64,000 nt of DNA from Petrosia ficiformis (Eukaryota > Porifera > Demospongiae > Haplosclerida > Petrosiidae), in assembly GCA_947044365.1 (NCBI GenBank), contig OX345640.1:5692001-5756000 (forward strand). Direction: 5' to 3'. Shown here in pieces: positions 48,421-61,500 of the stretch; positions within the stretch are counted from its first letter, which is position 1, and each line of letters opens with the position of its first letter. The position numbers were made by a program, and so were the translations under genes. The notes below the pieces were generated by a model. It was not told the DNA's origin and searched no databases. It saw only the letters and a list, made by a program, of their open reading frames with translations.

Positions 48421-51400
48421 AGAAAGACTGTTATTAACATCTTTTGTAGAGTTAAATTTTAGCACGCATAGAGCAATGTGAAGTTAACTTATTACAATTA
48501 TTAATTGTCCTAAGGGCTGGATTAGACACATAGTATTAAACCTATTTTATGAGGTCAAGGAAGGTATACATTCACTGCTACACTACATGTGTGACAAGGT
48601 TGGCATATAAAAATAATTGTGATTTCATGATCGGTTGAACAAGGGGCATCTGTGTGGACACAATAATAACTGGACTTGCTTATGGGCAAATTTACATCTG
48701 TCTGAATCATAGTGTGCATGGTCAAATGTATCTGGCAATTAAGTCATAATAATTATATAGGTTTAAATAAAAATCGTTGTACAATAGACAACTGAAGGAT
48801 TAATATCAGCTGTGATCCCACCTTGGACATTCAACTGTGTAGAATTGCACTTACCAATTACAAACGAAAAGATATGAATCCATTTTTCTAATTTATGATG
48901 ACGATGTGCATGAATTAGAAACAATAGCTTCCACAACATCATTGCCACAAGTACAACCCAAAACCATGAAATAATTGGAGTACTGCCATATAGAATACCT
49001 ATCAATTTTAATGATGATGACATTAGTATTCATATGTATATGACTAGAGGTATACAGAAGCAACCCAAAAATCAAGTTGGAAAATAATTGAGCACGTGCT
49101 ATCATAGGCATAGGAATAAATTTCATATTGGGGGGGCCAACCCACTGAGACTTGCATATTGGTAAACAAGTTAATTGTCATAATAATTAAACTGTTTTTC
49201 TGCACTAAGCGCATTGAAATAAAATATTCCATTGCCATGGCCCCCTGGCCCCCCCTAATCCTACACCTATGACTATTTGTAAGTAGTATTGGTGGCACTG
49301 CCCCTTCTCTTGGAGAGGAAGAGTCTGGGGGCAAGTGGATAAGCTACTTATGCAAACTGTAGAAACATTACAGACCAATCACATTGCTCAAACTCAAGCC
49401 ACACTCTTATAAGTACTTTTCACTGTTTAATTCTCGCCATTGTGTTTCCTTTATCAGTCAAATGTCAACTGAAAATTAATGTATCATAGACTATTATGTA
49501 TAATTATCATAATATTTTATAATTTGTAATGTACATAAATACGTGTTTAAAATAATTACTGATGATATGAAGTACTAGCACTAATTAGCACATTCTTCCA
49601 AACCAAACACCCCTACATTAATCGTCATTAATATTGCTCATTGTGTATATAAATCTGATATGAGTATGACTTCATCATAAACAAAGTAGGTGGTAATGCG
49701 AGACTAATACCCAAGCAGAAAAATAAATTATCATTAATATCACATAGGACTATAATATATAACAGCTTATGTGAATAACCAATCCTGATACGACAAATAT
49801 TTAGACATTAATCATAGTATATATTTTCATGTATATATCATTTGCTATATATGTGACCGTCTCTGCGAAAACCAGTCTTATGGATCATAATTTCAAAATT
49901 GATTTTTTTTGTCTTGCCTGAATAGAGCATTACATTAGCTTCAGAATGATATATTATACATCCCAGTCATGTAAAAGATAAAGCTACAGTGACAGATTTA
50001 ACCATGGCAGTTACAAATACTTTATTTGGAGAAAACACAATTAAATTAATTTTTTAACCATTAAAATTAATGATTAGCTATTTATTTAGCAGTAGCTAGT
50101 GAAGCACAGAGAGGTCTCTAAGACTAGCTAAAGGTATCAGAAGACTAGTAAAACATTTGTGAAGCTTTTTATTTAATAAAATAGTGATTGCCCAAATAAT
50201 GCAGAACTGTCTACTTTCAATCATATCTCCAAATTATATTTTGTCACCAAAGCCTGGTTTGCACGTAGACGGTCACAATACAGTTATAGAAACAGTTAAC
50301 AAATTCTCTGCCAAGAATGATGAGGTAATGCCATGATGTGAGACAGAGCTGTCTATATGTAAGGAGAAAACTTATGCATAATTTCTGAAGGAATTGGCTA
50401 ATCACCACTGTGTATATAGTGGTGAACTCTTGCTATAATTCAAATTTTATTTAACCTCTGAATGTAAACTTTATTACAGGTTTGATAGAATCACAGTCCA
50501 AATTTGTTTTGTATAAAATTTATAAATATAAAGCTGTACAAATGTTTTGGCTTTACAATGGCTATAGCTTTATCTGGGTGTGCCCAAAACTGTACTAAAA
50601 AGTGGAAACATTGTGAATTAAAAATTAATCACAAATGAGATTATTTAATAATAGTTAATAAAAACCTGATATTATATAGTAAGGAGTAGGTTGTTCTAGA
50701 CTCTTTAATAGGTCATCATCAGAACACAGTAAAACTCTCCCACTTAACAGGTTAATTAGAACACTTGTAGCTATGGAAGCAATCAGAAAACAGTTAAATA
50801 GAATAATTACACTCTAAATTAAAGCTGAACTTACGCTGTGTTGCATGTACTATAATACTGTACGCCATCAAAATTGATGGAAATTTTAACCTGCAGAACA
50901 TACATGCTTGATGATTAAATATTCAACACTGGTATAAAATAATTATGAGCAATTACAATTTCACAAAAAGTAACATGATACTAAAATCACATACTATTAT
51001 TTGATTCACATGTATACATAAGTATAAAGTGAACATGTTTATGCTATCTACATGTAGTGTAGCTCCATTTTAAGGAAGTAGCTACATCACTGTTAAAAAT
51101 AGGGTCCTCCAGTGGTTGTTCACATATGATTCAAGGAGGTGTACATGACGTTTGATAATGATTGGAAATATAACATTATAAGGGCAACAGTTAACAGTGA
51201 TATTAACATCAGACTCAACCCAGTTTACATGAAACGTTTTGGTTTTAATATGGATGCATGCATATGTTCATCTAGTCTATAATATCTATGATATCTCATG
51301 TCATCAACTTTAAAATAACAGTATCTGTCATCAACAATTGTATACATAATTATATATATATGTATATATATATATATAATTATATATATATATATATTAC

Positions 51401-52672
51401 CATACATTGTTATTCAATTTATTCTCCACAAGAAAGAGCAGAAAGTAAACACCCTGGTTAACACCCCGGTTAACATAAAAAAATCTCAATGTATATAAGT
51501 TTTAGGAACAGATTAAAATCAGTTGTTGACTATGTACAATTGCTGTATGTTCTCAATGCATGAGCAATTTTCAACCACACTATAATTTTGTACATAATTG
51601 TAATAAGCAACCTTTTAGCTATCATGCTAATTACTCACACTGTTTTTCTCTTGAAGCAGGCTACTATAATGAAGAGTATAGTAATAATAATATTGGAAAT
51701 AGCAACAAAGTACCAAAATCCAATTTCTACTTGTGCATCCATATGATCTATTTGTTCCAAATCAGTACAATGTGGTCGACATGTGTTATTTAAACGATAA
51801 AATCCATCAGCACATGTTACATCTTGATTGTATACTGTGAAAAAAATAAGAAAGCAGGCAAAGGTACACAAGAAAGCACAAACTTACTATTGACTTAATT
51901 AATTTTACATTGGGTTTCATACAGGATTAGATTTTTGGAGATGAAGGAACAACCACTTATCATGGGTGTGGTAATCTTCACAATTTAAACCCTCTAAATT
52001 TGCTTCTGATGATATTGTTTATTATTTAACAAGGGAACATCCACTTGGTATTAACTGCTAATATCGTAATTAATATCCAATTTAATATTAAACTTTTTGA
52101 ATTCTGGGGAAGGGGAGAATTCCAAGGACTATATGAATGTACTTACCATATCACCGAAAACAATATTGTTAAAACAACCTTGAATTTAAAATGTATGCAA
52201 AACATGATTGTAATTATAATAATAATTATTGTAATTATTACAATTTCATGTGTACACTAGATTGATTAGACACTTACCTGTTGGAATACTTGCCAATATA
52301 TATAATAACCCAGTTGGTATAACTGAAGTACATTCCTCCATTAAAAATGTGTTAATAAATCTGGTATTATCAACTCCTGAACCTGACTATGATGATTAAT
52401 TGAATAATTAGGATTGAGCAGTACACATGCAATGCAATGATTTACTCTCATTCAATACATGATACTCTCATTCAATACATTGTGGGCAATGAAGTTTTAG
52501 TCTTAAAACTATAGAATTCAATGAGAATATTGCATGCATATACTATGTTATGGATAATTTGAGTGATGAAAAAATGACAATGTTAATTGTTAAGGTGGTT
52601 GTTTGCATCTGAATGATGCATGTTATTTCATGATTGTCCTATATAGCCTGTTTCAACTGAATATATGTATAT

Positions 52673-52830
52673 TATATAGTATGCTAATAGGTCCTATATA
52701 CAAAACATAGGACCTGAGTTTTGTGTCCAAGGATGTGATATAGCCCGAGCCTGCGAGGGCTATATCACATCCGAGGACACAAAACTCAGGTCCTATATTC
52801 AGTATATAGGACCTATTAGCATACTATATA
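52673..52830. mobile_element. 158-bp hairpin element, intron 4 of copy C
   Basis: Near-perfect palindrome: tatatagtatgctaatagg at the left and its inverse at the right, inner stem tgtgatatagccc / gggctatatcaca, loop gagcctgcga. It is followed by a second inverted block with ggtgacat / atgtcacc that ends near 53128, split by about 220 bp of other sequence. Same family as the elements at 32665, 57918 and 58337. Confidence 0.85.
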
Positions 52831-55800
52831 CAATATATTGTATGATGGTGACATCTCCTGCATACAATATATTGACTCACCACATCAATGAACTACATGA
52901 TTGGTACTGTCTGACTGCATGATGATCTTTCCCCAAACTATATATTGATCACTTATTCTCAATGATTTCACAACAGTTTTGGCAATAAAATACTATTATA
53001 CTTGGCAATAAAGTATTGCATGTTGTTAATGGGTTAATTTCTCCAAATATAGACCTGTTTTGGGTCCTATATACAGAATATAGACCTCACCACATCAAAG
53101 GGATAATGTCACCATCATACTATATATATATATATATATAATAATTATGTTAGGTGCTTCTGCAATGAAATGTTTAAACTAATTATATTTCTTCGATACC
53201 AAATTCTTATTCATATGTAAAGACTATGTATTGCAAGGTTCAATCTTTTACTCGTTATATATATCGTATATGAATTTACAAGTTAAATTACATTTGAGTT
53301 TGTATAATATGTCATCAATATCTACGATAACATTTGATTATAGTAATACATAGTATAATGCTTAGTATAATGCTTAGTATAACTGCTTGCATATAATTTA
53401 TGTAAATAAAAACTTACTATATCAAGATCTAAATTTATGACTGGGAATAGTATTTGACAAAATACTGGCAACAGCGCATCTAAACACTTGGGATGATTCA
53501 CGTATATCTCTTCAACTATTGTTAGTGTAAAATTATCTTAGGACATCTTGCAGGATTATAATTATAATCATACTTGAATATTTACTTTTTTCTTGCAAAC
53601 ATAAAAGTTATATTCAACATCATGATTCGGATATAGCCAATCTATTTGGCATATGCGAGCCACTACTAATCACTATTTGCATGCATGAAATTTATTCTCT
53701 TTTGTTGATTACAACGTTTGAGTTTGTGTATAAAACTACATCTATATTGATTGATTTTCTTACCAGATACATTTGCCATCAGAGTTCCAAAATCCAGATC
53801 TATATTAATTTCTGGGACATTAGAAAGAGCAACATAAGGATGACAAACTTCACTGGGGAGAAATTCATTCTGGAAAAAAAGAATTAAATGATCACTATAT
53901 CACTGTAAAAATTAATAGGTTATTTTAATTTTGGTTACATGTGCTTCAATACAATATTAATACTTATTATGCTCAATCAATTACTGATATCTTTTCTTGC
54001 TAGCTATTGAATGACTACAATTAGTAATTTATTTCTTTTGATCTTGATCCTTATGGACTATTATATAAAGTAATAAAGAATGGCTATATACAGCTGATGT
54101 TATTTGTTATTATAAGGACAAATGTATGTGTACAAATTACTCTGGGATAAACAAGTAACATCTGTTGTTTTTTTTTCACAGGAACTAGAATAGAAATTAT
54201 AATAGTACACCATAGGTTATAGCTACCTATATTACTATGCCATATACAATATAATTATAGTCAATATAGATCACCCAGTAAGAAAAGAAATCAGCATTGA
54301 GGAAAATACATAGATGTAACGTCTGTAACCATAACATGTTACCTGTTACAGAATTACAGTTTCATTAAACCTCCTTTTGATAAACAATCAATAATTAACA
54401 CAATACTTGTTCAGACAAATCAATAATATAATTAATTTTATATGCAGACATTGACGAAATTTTGAGATTCTTGTCAGCAGCCTGTAGACAGCAGCTACAA
54501 AAAATATATAAGTCTGTTCTGTTCATCAGGAATGTTTAATTGAAATATACTTTTTCCTTTTAGATTTGATAGTTGTTTGATATATGACTTGGGAACGAAA
54601 TGAAATGTGCACTTAGCCACAGATGTACTTCATTACTTTTCTTACCTAGCCTAAGCCTGTTGAAAGAAATAATGAAAGGCGCTAAAGTTCAAAACCCTCG
54701 CTTGAATCGATGATCAATGAACATAAATTTAATATTCATATGTGCACAACATAGCTAAACCTTCTTGAAGAGCAACGAAACATTTTTCACAGGACTTCAA
54801 GGTTTGCTAAAACAAGGTCAGTATCTAGCCATAATCATAGTTATTTAACAATTATTATAATTATTACCCCATCATGCGAATGTCTGCTTTCTAAATCTTT
54901 AGTGGCTTCAAAACATAGCCCAGGTTCATCCTTGTGTGGAGAAATGCAACTTTACCAAGTTTGGAGCTACAGCTATCTGCCATTTTTGACAAACAGTGGA
55001 AACAGACAGATAGACACACAGACACATGTACACATACATGCAGAAACAGAAAAGTATAACTGCTATAATCCCTGCCGAACTTTACTGTGAGGGTTATTAA
55101 GCAATTTGTCATAATGACATTCCTATTATTATAGTGATTCATACAATATGTTGGTATACATGTATTTTCCCCCAAATGAAGCTTTCATGTAAACATTTTA
55201 TCATGAAAAACAAACCTGGACTGTTTTTTTCCCAATTGAAAAGTATACAGCAATTGTATATATGAAAGAGCAAAGAAAAATAACAAAGAACAGGAAAATT
55301 ACTGTGATTTTGAGAACATGTCTACTCTTCTCCTTCATCTAAAAGAGAAAGCATCATAATAATGATGATAGTAGTATAATTTTTTATTAATATTATAATT
55401 AATATTGTTATAACTATAATGGTTTCATATATACAAGTCTATTAGACATACAATGTTTCTTGAACTAAAAAAGCAAAGATATAATTATACTTAAAATCGA
55501 AAAACTCTTAGGACTAATAGCCATCGATGGAATCAGTGGCAATAGCAGCCACTATAGATAACTGGCTATTGACACGGACCAGTGGCTATGACACTACTAA
55601 GTGAGCTTTGATCTTAGGTACCATGCATGTTATTGAATCAATCTAGAGGTCACATTGTCAATTCCCGGTATTAAAGTTTAAGGGTTGAAAATCTGTTTAA
55701 AGTTATCCACTATTCGAGTTGTTTAAATTTTCTTATTGTCATCTCACATCATTGTGGATTCATCATATTTTTGACTACTGTGGATTCATCATACCATTGA

Positions 55801-56202
55801 CTACTTTCCATATAAAGATATTCATAATTATACTTCAATGGGTGATAGTAACTTTAAAATAATTGCAGAGGATAACTGGTGGCAATAGCCTCAGTCTTTT
55901 ACATAATCATGTAATTACATAATAAATTATAATTATATATAATTATAGTAATTATAATAATAATCTATCTGATATAAGAATGTAATGTTGATTACAGTAC
56001 CAGGACAAAGCTGCAAAAAAAATAACAAAAAACATTGTACTGGCATGTATGATAACAGTGGCATAATTACTGATTATATTCCTCACCATAGTAGTTATTA
56101 ACCCTCTCTAAATTTCTAACAGCTTGCAGGTTTCCACAATCCACTGACAGTATATACTACTGACTGATTTCGAGTTTCGCGTAAATTATATAACCCTTTC
56201 AG

Positions 56203-56209
56203 TTTTATA
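56203..56209 (-). promoter_or_regulatory. TATA box of receptor copy C
   Basis: TATAAAA on the - strand within acaaccttataaaactgaaa, matching the copy A promoter (7581-7599) base for base over most of the block. It lies 114 bp upstream of the leader ATG (56089). The leader ends ATG|GTGAGG as in copy B. Confidence 0.55.
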
Positions 56210-57337
56210 AGGTTGTAATTTTACAACATCCTGTTAGAGAGGAAGTGTATCCAACTAAAAAGAATACTGAATTTAAACTGCAATTCACGGGATCTTGGAT
56301 GTACCACACCCCAAATTACGAGAGTTTACTGTGGTGGCGGCATGTCGGCATTCTATTGTCAAAAATGCCCAGGATGTGGTCGGGCAGTACTTTGATTCAA
56401 GTGTTCGCCCTTTGATGTTACTTTGAAGCCATTATGGATAGTTATGGTAACTGCAGAGTGCTTTATAAAGTTGCAATTGATTTAAGTTGGAGCTTCATCA
56501 TAAGTGCTTTTTTTCTTTACCCCAAATTTGGCTCCTTTTCGACATGGAGTACCACTTCTACCAACTTGCTTATCGGGACTCGAAAGTCCCAGAGCGCTTC
56601 GTAGGATTAATTCAACTGCAGTTTTAATTAGCCAATGAGCAAATAGATCTGATTGGTTGATACAATCACAGATTCACTTCCAACACCTTCCTCCTGCAGT
56701 TAGCTTATCAAAAAGGAACGTTTTAAACAATGTGTAATTGTGTATACCTTTACCAAATGTCCCACTTGATCAAAATTAAATGGAACTAAGTCATATCATA
56801 AAAACTGATTAGTCTTGATGTGTAGTATATATATAGTTCCTTCATGACATGCACACATGCCATTACTTTATGACACATGATCAGTGATTGATATTAAAAT
56901 TAAATTTATAGATTTTTATAAAGAAAGCTCCAGTACTATAAGTAGTTCATGCACATGTCAAGTCAATTGATTGTTGATCCTTTTCCTCTGTTTTGTATTC
57001 TATATTTTCGTCATTACAATTATGTTTTCAATTGACAGTAAGTTGTCATTAAAACTACTTATACATAATAGGGAGAAAGTTCAAAAACGTTAGCAGGCCA
57101 GATTCTGATTTAGCCCTGCATGCTGTAGAAACAACACTTAAGATATTAAAAACAAGAAATTGAGTTAAAGAAATATCAAAATATCACAGGGAACACTAAA
57201 ATTTAACTATGTAAACTATGAATAAAAGTAACTGTTATAGTTCTTGTGCATAAATTGTGCACGAATTTCTACAGTAACAAAACTAAAACTTAGCCTTAAA
57301 TTAGGAAGTACTTAGCCTTAAAATAATTGCTTTCCCT
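56210..57337. other. Spacer between copies C and D
   Basis: Holds the upstream region of copy C and the 3' flank of copy D. At about 56510-56610 an inverted fragment of the 25698-26268 TIR element is present (cccaaatttggctccttttc, gtaccacttctaccaacttg). No gene seen. Confidence 0.5.
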
Positions 57338-57917
57338 CTACTTTACACTGGTAAAATTGCTTAATCTTGATGTATTTAGTTGTACTAAATTGGATGGACT
57401 TAGTTCATCATTTTTCATGTGAAACAGTACTTTCATTTTCTGTATAAACCTTTTCCACTCAGTTATAGTAAGTAGAAACGCCAGTGAAAATAATGTATAA
57501 GCGAAAATTATAAATGCAATAGACAGACCAGTATAACTATACTTCTCTATTTCATCTTTACTACATGTAGTCATGTCATTCTCATTTTCCATAATATATC
57601 CTGGTAGTTCACATAACAGGTAACGATTAAGAGCTGCCTGCAGCTCATTACTACCTGATATATAGTAACAGTGTGTTGTACGCTCCAGACACTGTGGATA
57701 TTATACTAGCAAGACACAGAAGAAAAATTATCTTCTTTTCTGCAGTATTAATAATATCATTATTTCTCCATATAGAACATCCATACTTCTGTATAATTAT
57801 TATGAACATGAATAATGAAGTTTGGACATATCTAGCTATATACATATGTATATATATACATATATATATTTATTTATATATTTATAAAGATGCATATATA
57901 TATATATATATGTATAT

Positions 57918-58200
57918 TATATAGTATGCTAATACGTCCTATATACAAAATGTAGGACCTGAGTTTTGTGTCCAAGGATGTGATATAGCCCGAGCTTGCG
58001 AGGGCTATATCACATCCGAGGACACAAAACGAGGGTCCTATATTCAGTATATAGGACCTATTAGCATACTATATGCAATATATTGTATGATGGTGACATA
58101 TCCTGCATAGTGTGCAGATGGAAGGTCTATATACAATATATAGGACTCACCACATCAAAGGTATGATGTCACCATCATACTATATATAGCGATATATATA
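57918..58200. mobile_element. Hairpin element in intron 10 of copy D
   Basis: Long hairpin 57918-58074 (tatagtatgctaata ... tattagcatactata, inner stem gatgtgatatagccc and inverse around gagcttgcgag), then a second inverted pair gatggtgacat / atgtcaccatc to 58200. It sits between (TA)n tracts in the same intron as the copy B element, but in opposite orientation relative to the window. Confidence 0.8.
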
Positions 58201-58336
58201 TGTATATATATATATATATATATTCATTATATATATATATATATAGTATGCTACCATGGCAACCATTTGATGTGGTTAGGTCTTATATTTTGTATATAGA
58301 CCTGTGAATCTTTAATCCACCAGCATACTTATATTG

Positions 58337-58495
58337 TATATAGTACACTTACAGTTCTTATATACCACAATATAAACCCTTGGTTTAGTGTCTTTGGATG
58401 TGATATAGCCCTCGCAAGCTCAGGCTATATCACATCCTCAGACACTAAACCTCGGGTCTATATTTTGTATATAAGAACTGTAAGTGTACTATATA
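58337..58495. mobile_element. Hairpin element, variant arms, intron 10 of copy D
   Basis: Inner stem ggatgtgatatagccct and inverse is shared with the other copies, but the outer arms differ on both sides in a matching way: left tagtacacttacagttctta, right taagaactgtaagtgtacta. Flanked by a long (TA)n tract at 58500-58545. Confidence 0.8.
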
Positions 58496-58552
<57 letters not shown>

Positions 58553-61500
58553 CACACATCTATATATATATACTTCAAGTAAGTATAGAAATGAAGTCTG
58601 TATGAGTCATAGAAACAAATAAATACAAAGTACAAGTAGACTTTTGCAATACTCATGATCACCAGAATATTTTTATTGACTACTGTATACTCAGTATCCA
58701 TGTTTAAGTGCACATAGGAGTTTTTTCATGGAGCAGTCACTACTATAAATAATAGCAAAACTAAAACCAACCCTCTATTTATCTATTTACAGTTTACAAC
58801 CCTTACTATGATACTGCCTAGAATACATGATGTAATGCAATGACTGGTACAGAAAGAAGCACCCGTGCACAGTATTACAAATGGTATGCACAAATTACAT
58901 TTACTAAATGGTTGCCATGGAAAATCTGGCTGCGTTTCCATGGCAATCATACAGTAACTCACTCAGCATGTTAAATTTTAACTATTTTTATAGTGCTAGC
59001 TGCACTGATGATTTTCATAGTGTTAGCTGCACTGATACATTTTGCACATAATTATAATGTAATACAATAATTATATATATATTATATCCAATTACAATGT
59101 ACTATAATCTTTTTTTGTGATTTTGTTTTCATTACCATTTGAAAAGTAAAGACAATGATGCACAACATGAATACCCCAAGACTACAGAGAAATATTGCAG
59201 GGAAGAACAAATAACTCAAAAGAAAATCAGAGTTTCTTGTTATGCAAGAGAATGACGGAAACCCATATTGAGTGTTATAGAAATCCTCATTAGTAGTTGT
59301 AACTATTATATAAGGCATCAAAAAGATGATTGCTATATTGGAAAAATAGAGAGATAGCATAATTCTAATACAGCACCACTACTGGAGAAATAGTGTTAAA
59401 TAATTAACATTTTGTGCACAGTGAAATATTTATAGCTATAAAAAGAGCAATATGATAGTTAATAATTAATAATCATAAATTGCAAAGGTTGAATTAGACA
59501 AATTCTAGTTTAAAACTGTTTTATAATCTTAATGAAAGCTATAATTTTGGATGCATGCAACTGTGCAGTTATTATTGTGTCCAAGCATATGATCCTTGCT
59601 CAATTGCTCTGGATATGCTACACTGCAAGATTGATCAGTTAACTGAAATCACTACTATTTTTACTGAATGACCATACACTGCTGTCACAAATGTCTTTAA
59701 CTGAATTTATCAGTCAGTAATATAATGTCTATACAGTACATTCGTTTTTGAGTAATGTACTTACCAACTACAAGTGGGAAAATATGTACCCATTTTTCTA
59801 AATTATGATGACGATGTGCATGAATTGGAAATAATAGCTTCCAAAACATCATTGCCACATGTACAACCCACAACCATGGAATAATTGAAGTACTGGCATT
59901 TAGAATACCTATTAATAATTAATCGTAATTATAATTATGATAATGACAAAAATATTTTTGACATTATTAATATTTTTAACAAATTCATTATGTATATGAC
60001 TGGAGATATACAGAAGCAACCTATTATACCCTGAATCCTGTTGAGCATGTACTATTTGTAAGATGCACAACCCAATTGCAAGTAGTCTGGTGGCATCTGA
60101 AGGAGGAATGGTCTAGAAGAACCATATAAGCAGACCAATCAGATTGCTCCAGCTCAAACTGCATTCTTACAAGCTCCACTTCATGTTTAATAAATGCAAT
60201 CTTCATGTGAAAAAGAAATGATTCACTGTGCTCCTGATGGATTTTAGGGAAATAATTTTACCACTGCCTACCTCTTCACCTTTGAATGCTTAATTCCGCT
60301 ATTGTGTTCCCTTATCAACTAAATGTCAACTTATGTAAATTAATGTATCATACACTATTATGTTATAAAATTTTTTGTAATTAATTATTTGCAATGTACA
60401 TGCTAAAGAAGATTACTGATGGTCTGAAGTTCTACATTAATTATCACATTCTTACAGATGGAATATATAACCAATCCTCAGTTTGTGATACACAAAGAAT
60501 GTTTGGGAGCTAAAATGATTTAATTGAAATGTTATTCTCATGTCTAATAGGATAATTGAAATCGATTATAATTACATGTATATCAATCATTATTTAAATT
60601 TGCCGTGCTATAATAGTAGCAAACATTTGTCATATCTAATAAGATATTAGACATGATAATTGATTATAGTTTTTATCATGCAGTCATAACAGCAACATAT
60701 TAAATCATAATTTGCATCCTTGCAGCCGTACTAACCAATACATTTGTTATTTTATCAATGCCATTTTTTTCAGTGAGAAAGTTTGCTAAAGACAATTACA
60801 GCCTATCCTTAATATGTTAACTGCCTAAAAGATAATAATGTTGATGTAATGCTATGATGTGAGACAGAGCTGTCTATGTAAGGAGGAAACTTATGGACAA
60901 TTTCTGACAGAATTAGTTACCACTACTGTGAATATTATAATGGCGAACGATTAGCTACGCTAATTCAAATTTTATTTAACTTCTGAATGTAAACTTTATT
61001 ACAGGTTTGAGAATCACATCCCAAATTTATTTTATTGAGAATTACAAAACTTGAAGCTCGACAAAACATTTGGGCTTTAAAATGCCTATAGCTTTGTCTG
61101 GGTGTGCCCTTTGTCTGGGTGTGCCCTGAATGGAACTAAAAAGCCAAAACATTACATATAAACAATAAATCAATCACAAGTGAGATTATTTAATTATAGA
61201 TAACATAAACCTGATATTATACAGTAAGGACTGGGTTGTTCTAGACTCTTTAATAGGTCATCATCAGAACACAGTAAAACTCTCCCACTTAACAAGTTAA
61301 ATAGAACACTTATAGCTATGGAACAATCAGAAAACAGTTAAATAGAATAGTTACACTCTATGCTGAACTTACGCAGTGTTGAATGTACTATGATAATGTA
61401 CTATGATAATGTACACAATCAAAATTGATGGAAATTTTAATCTGCAGAATAAAAATGATGGTATATTCAACATGCTACACTGTTAAAAAATAATTGTTGA

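Larger units (their letters stand above)
46937..56089 (-). pseudogene. Frizzled/Smoothened-class receptor copy C, frameshift in exon 4
   Basis: Exons on the - strand: 56089-56087 (leader ATG), 55338-55216, 53869-53764, 53516-53418, 52386-52278, 51834-51639, 50890-50835, 50770-50666, 48998-48855, 48123-47927, 47383-46937. Every exon matches copy A in length and phase except exon 4 (99 rather than 98 nt): a run of five T replaces the shorter run after CCAGTA, shifting the frame and giving TGA before the exon ends. All other exons are open and all splice sites canonical (intron 5 has GTAAGT, not GC). The tail motif is EWKRFIQKMK. A single homopolymer change could be a sequencing error or a recent null allele, so functional status is unsettled. 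Confidence 0.7.

Noticed and set aside
44081..55175. Two similar - strand frames (44335-44081 and 55175-54891) rich in Cys and Val
   Set aside because: Both fall on the same segmental duplicate inside introns and owe their composition to a gaca/caca simple repeat; no splice signals or motif support coding.
57673..58713. Tyr/Ile-rich frames over tatata tracts
   Set aside because: Produced by TA microsatellites.
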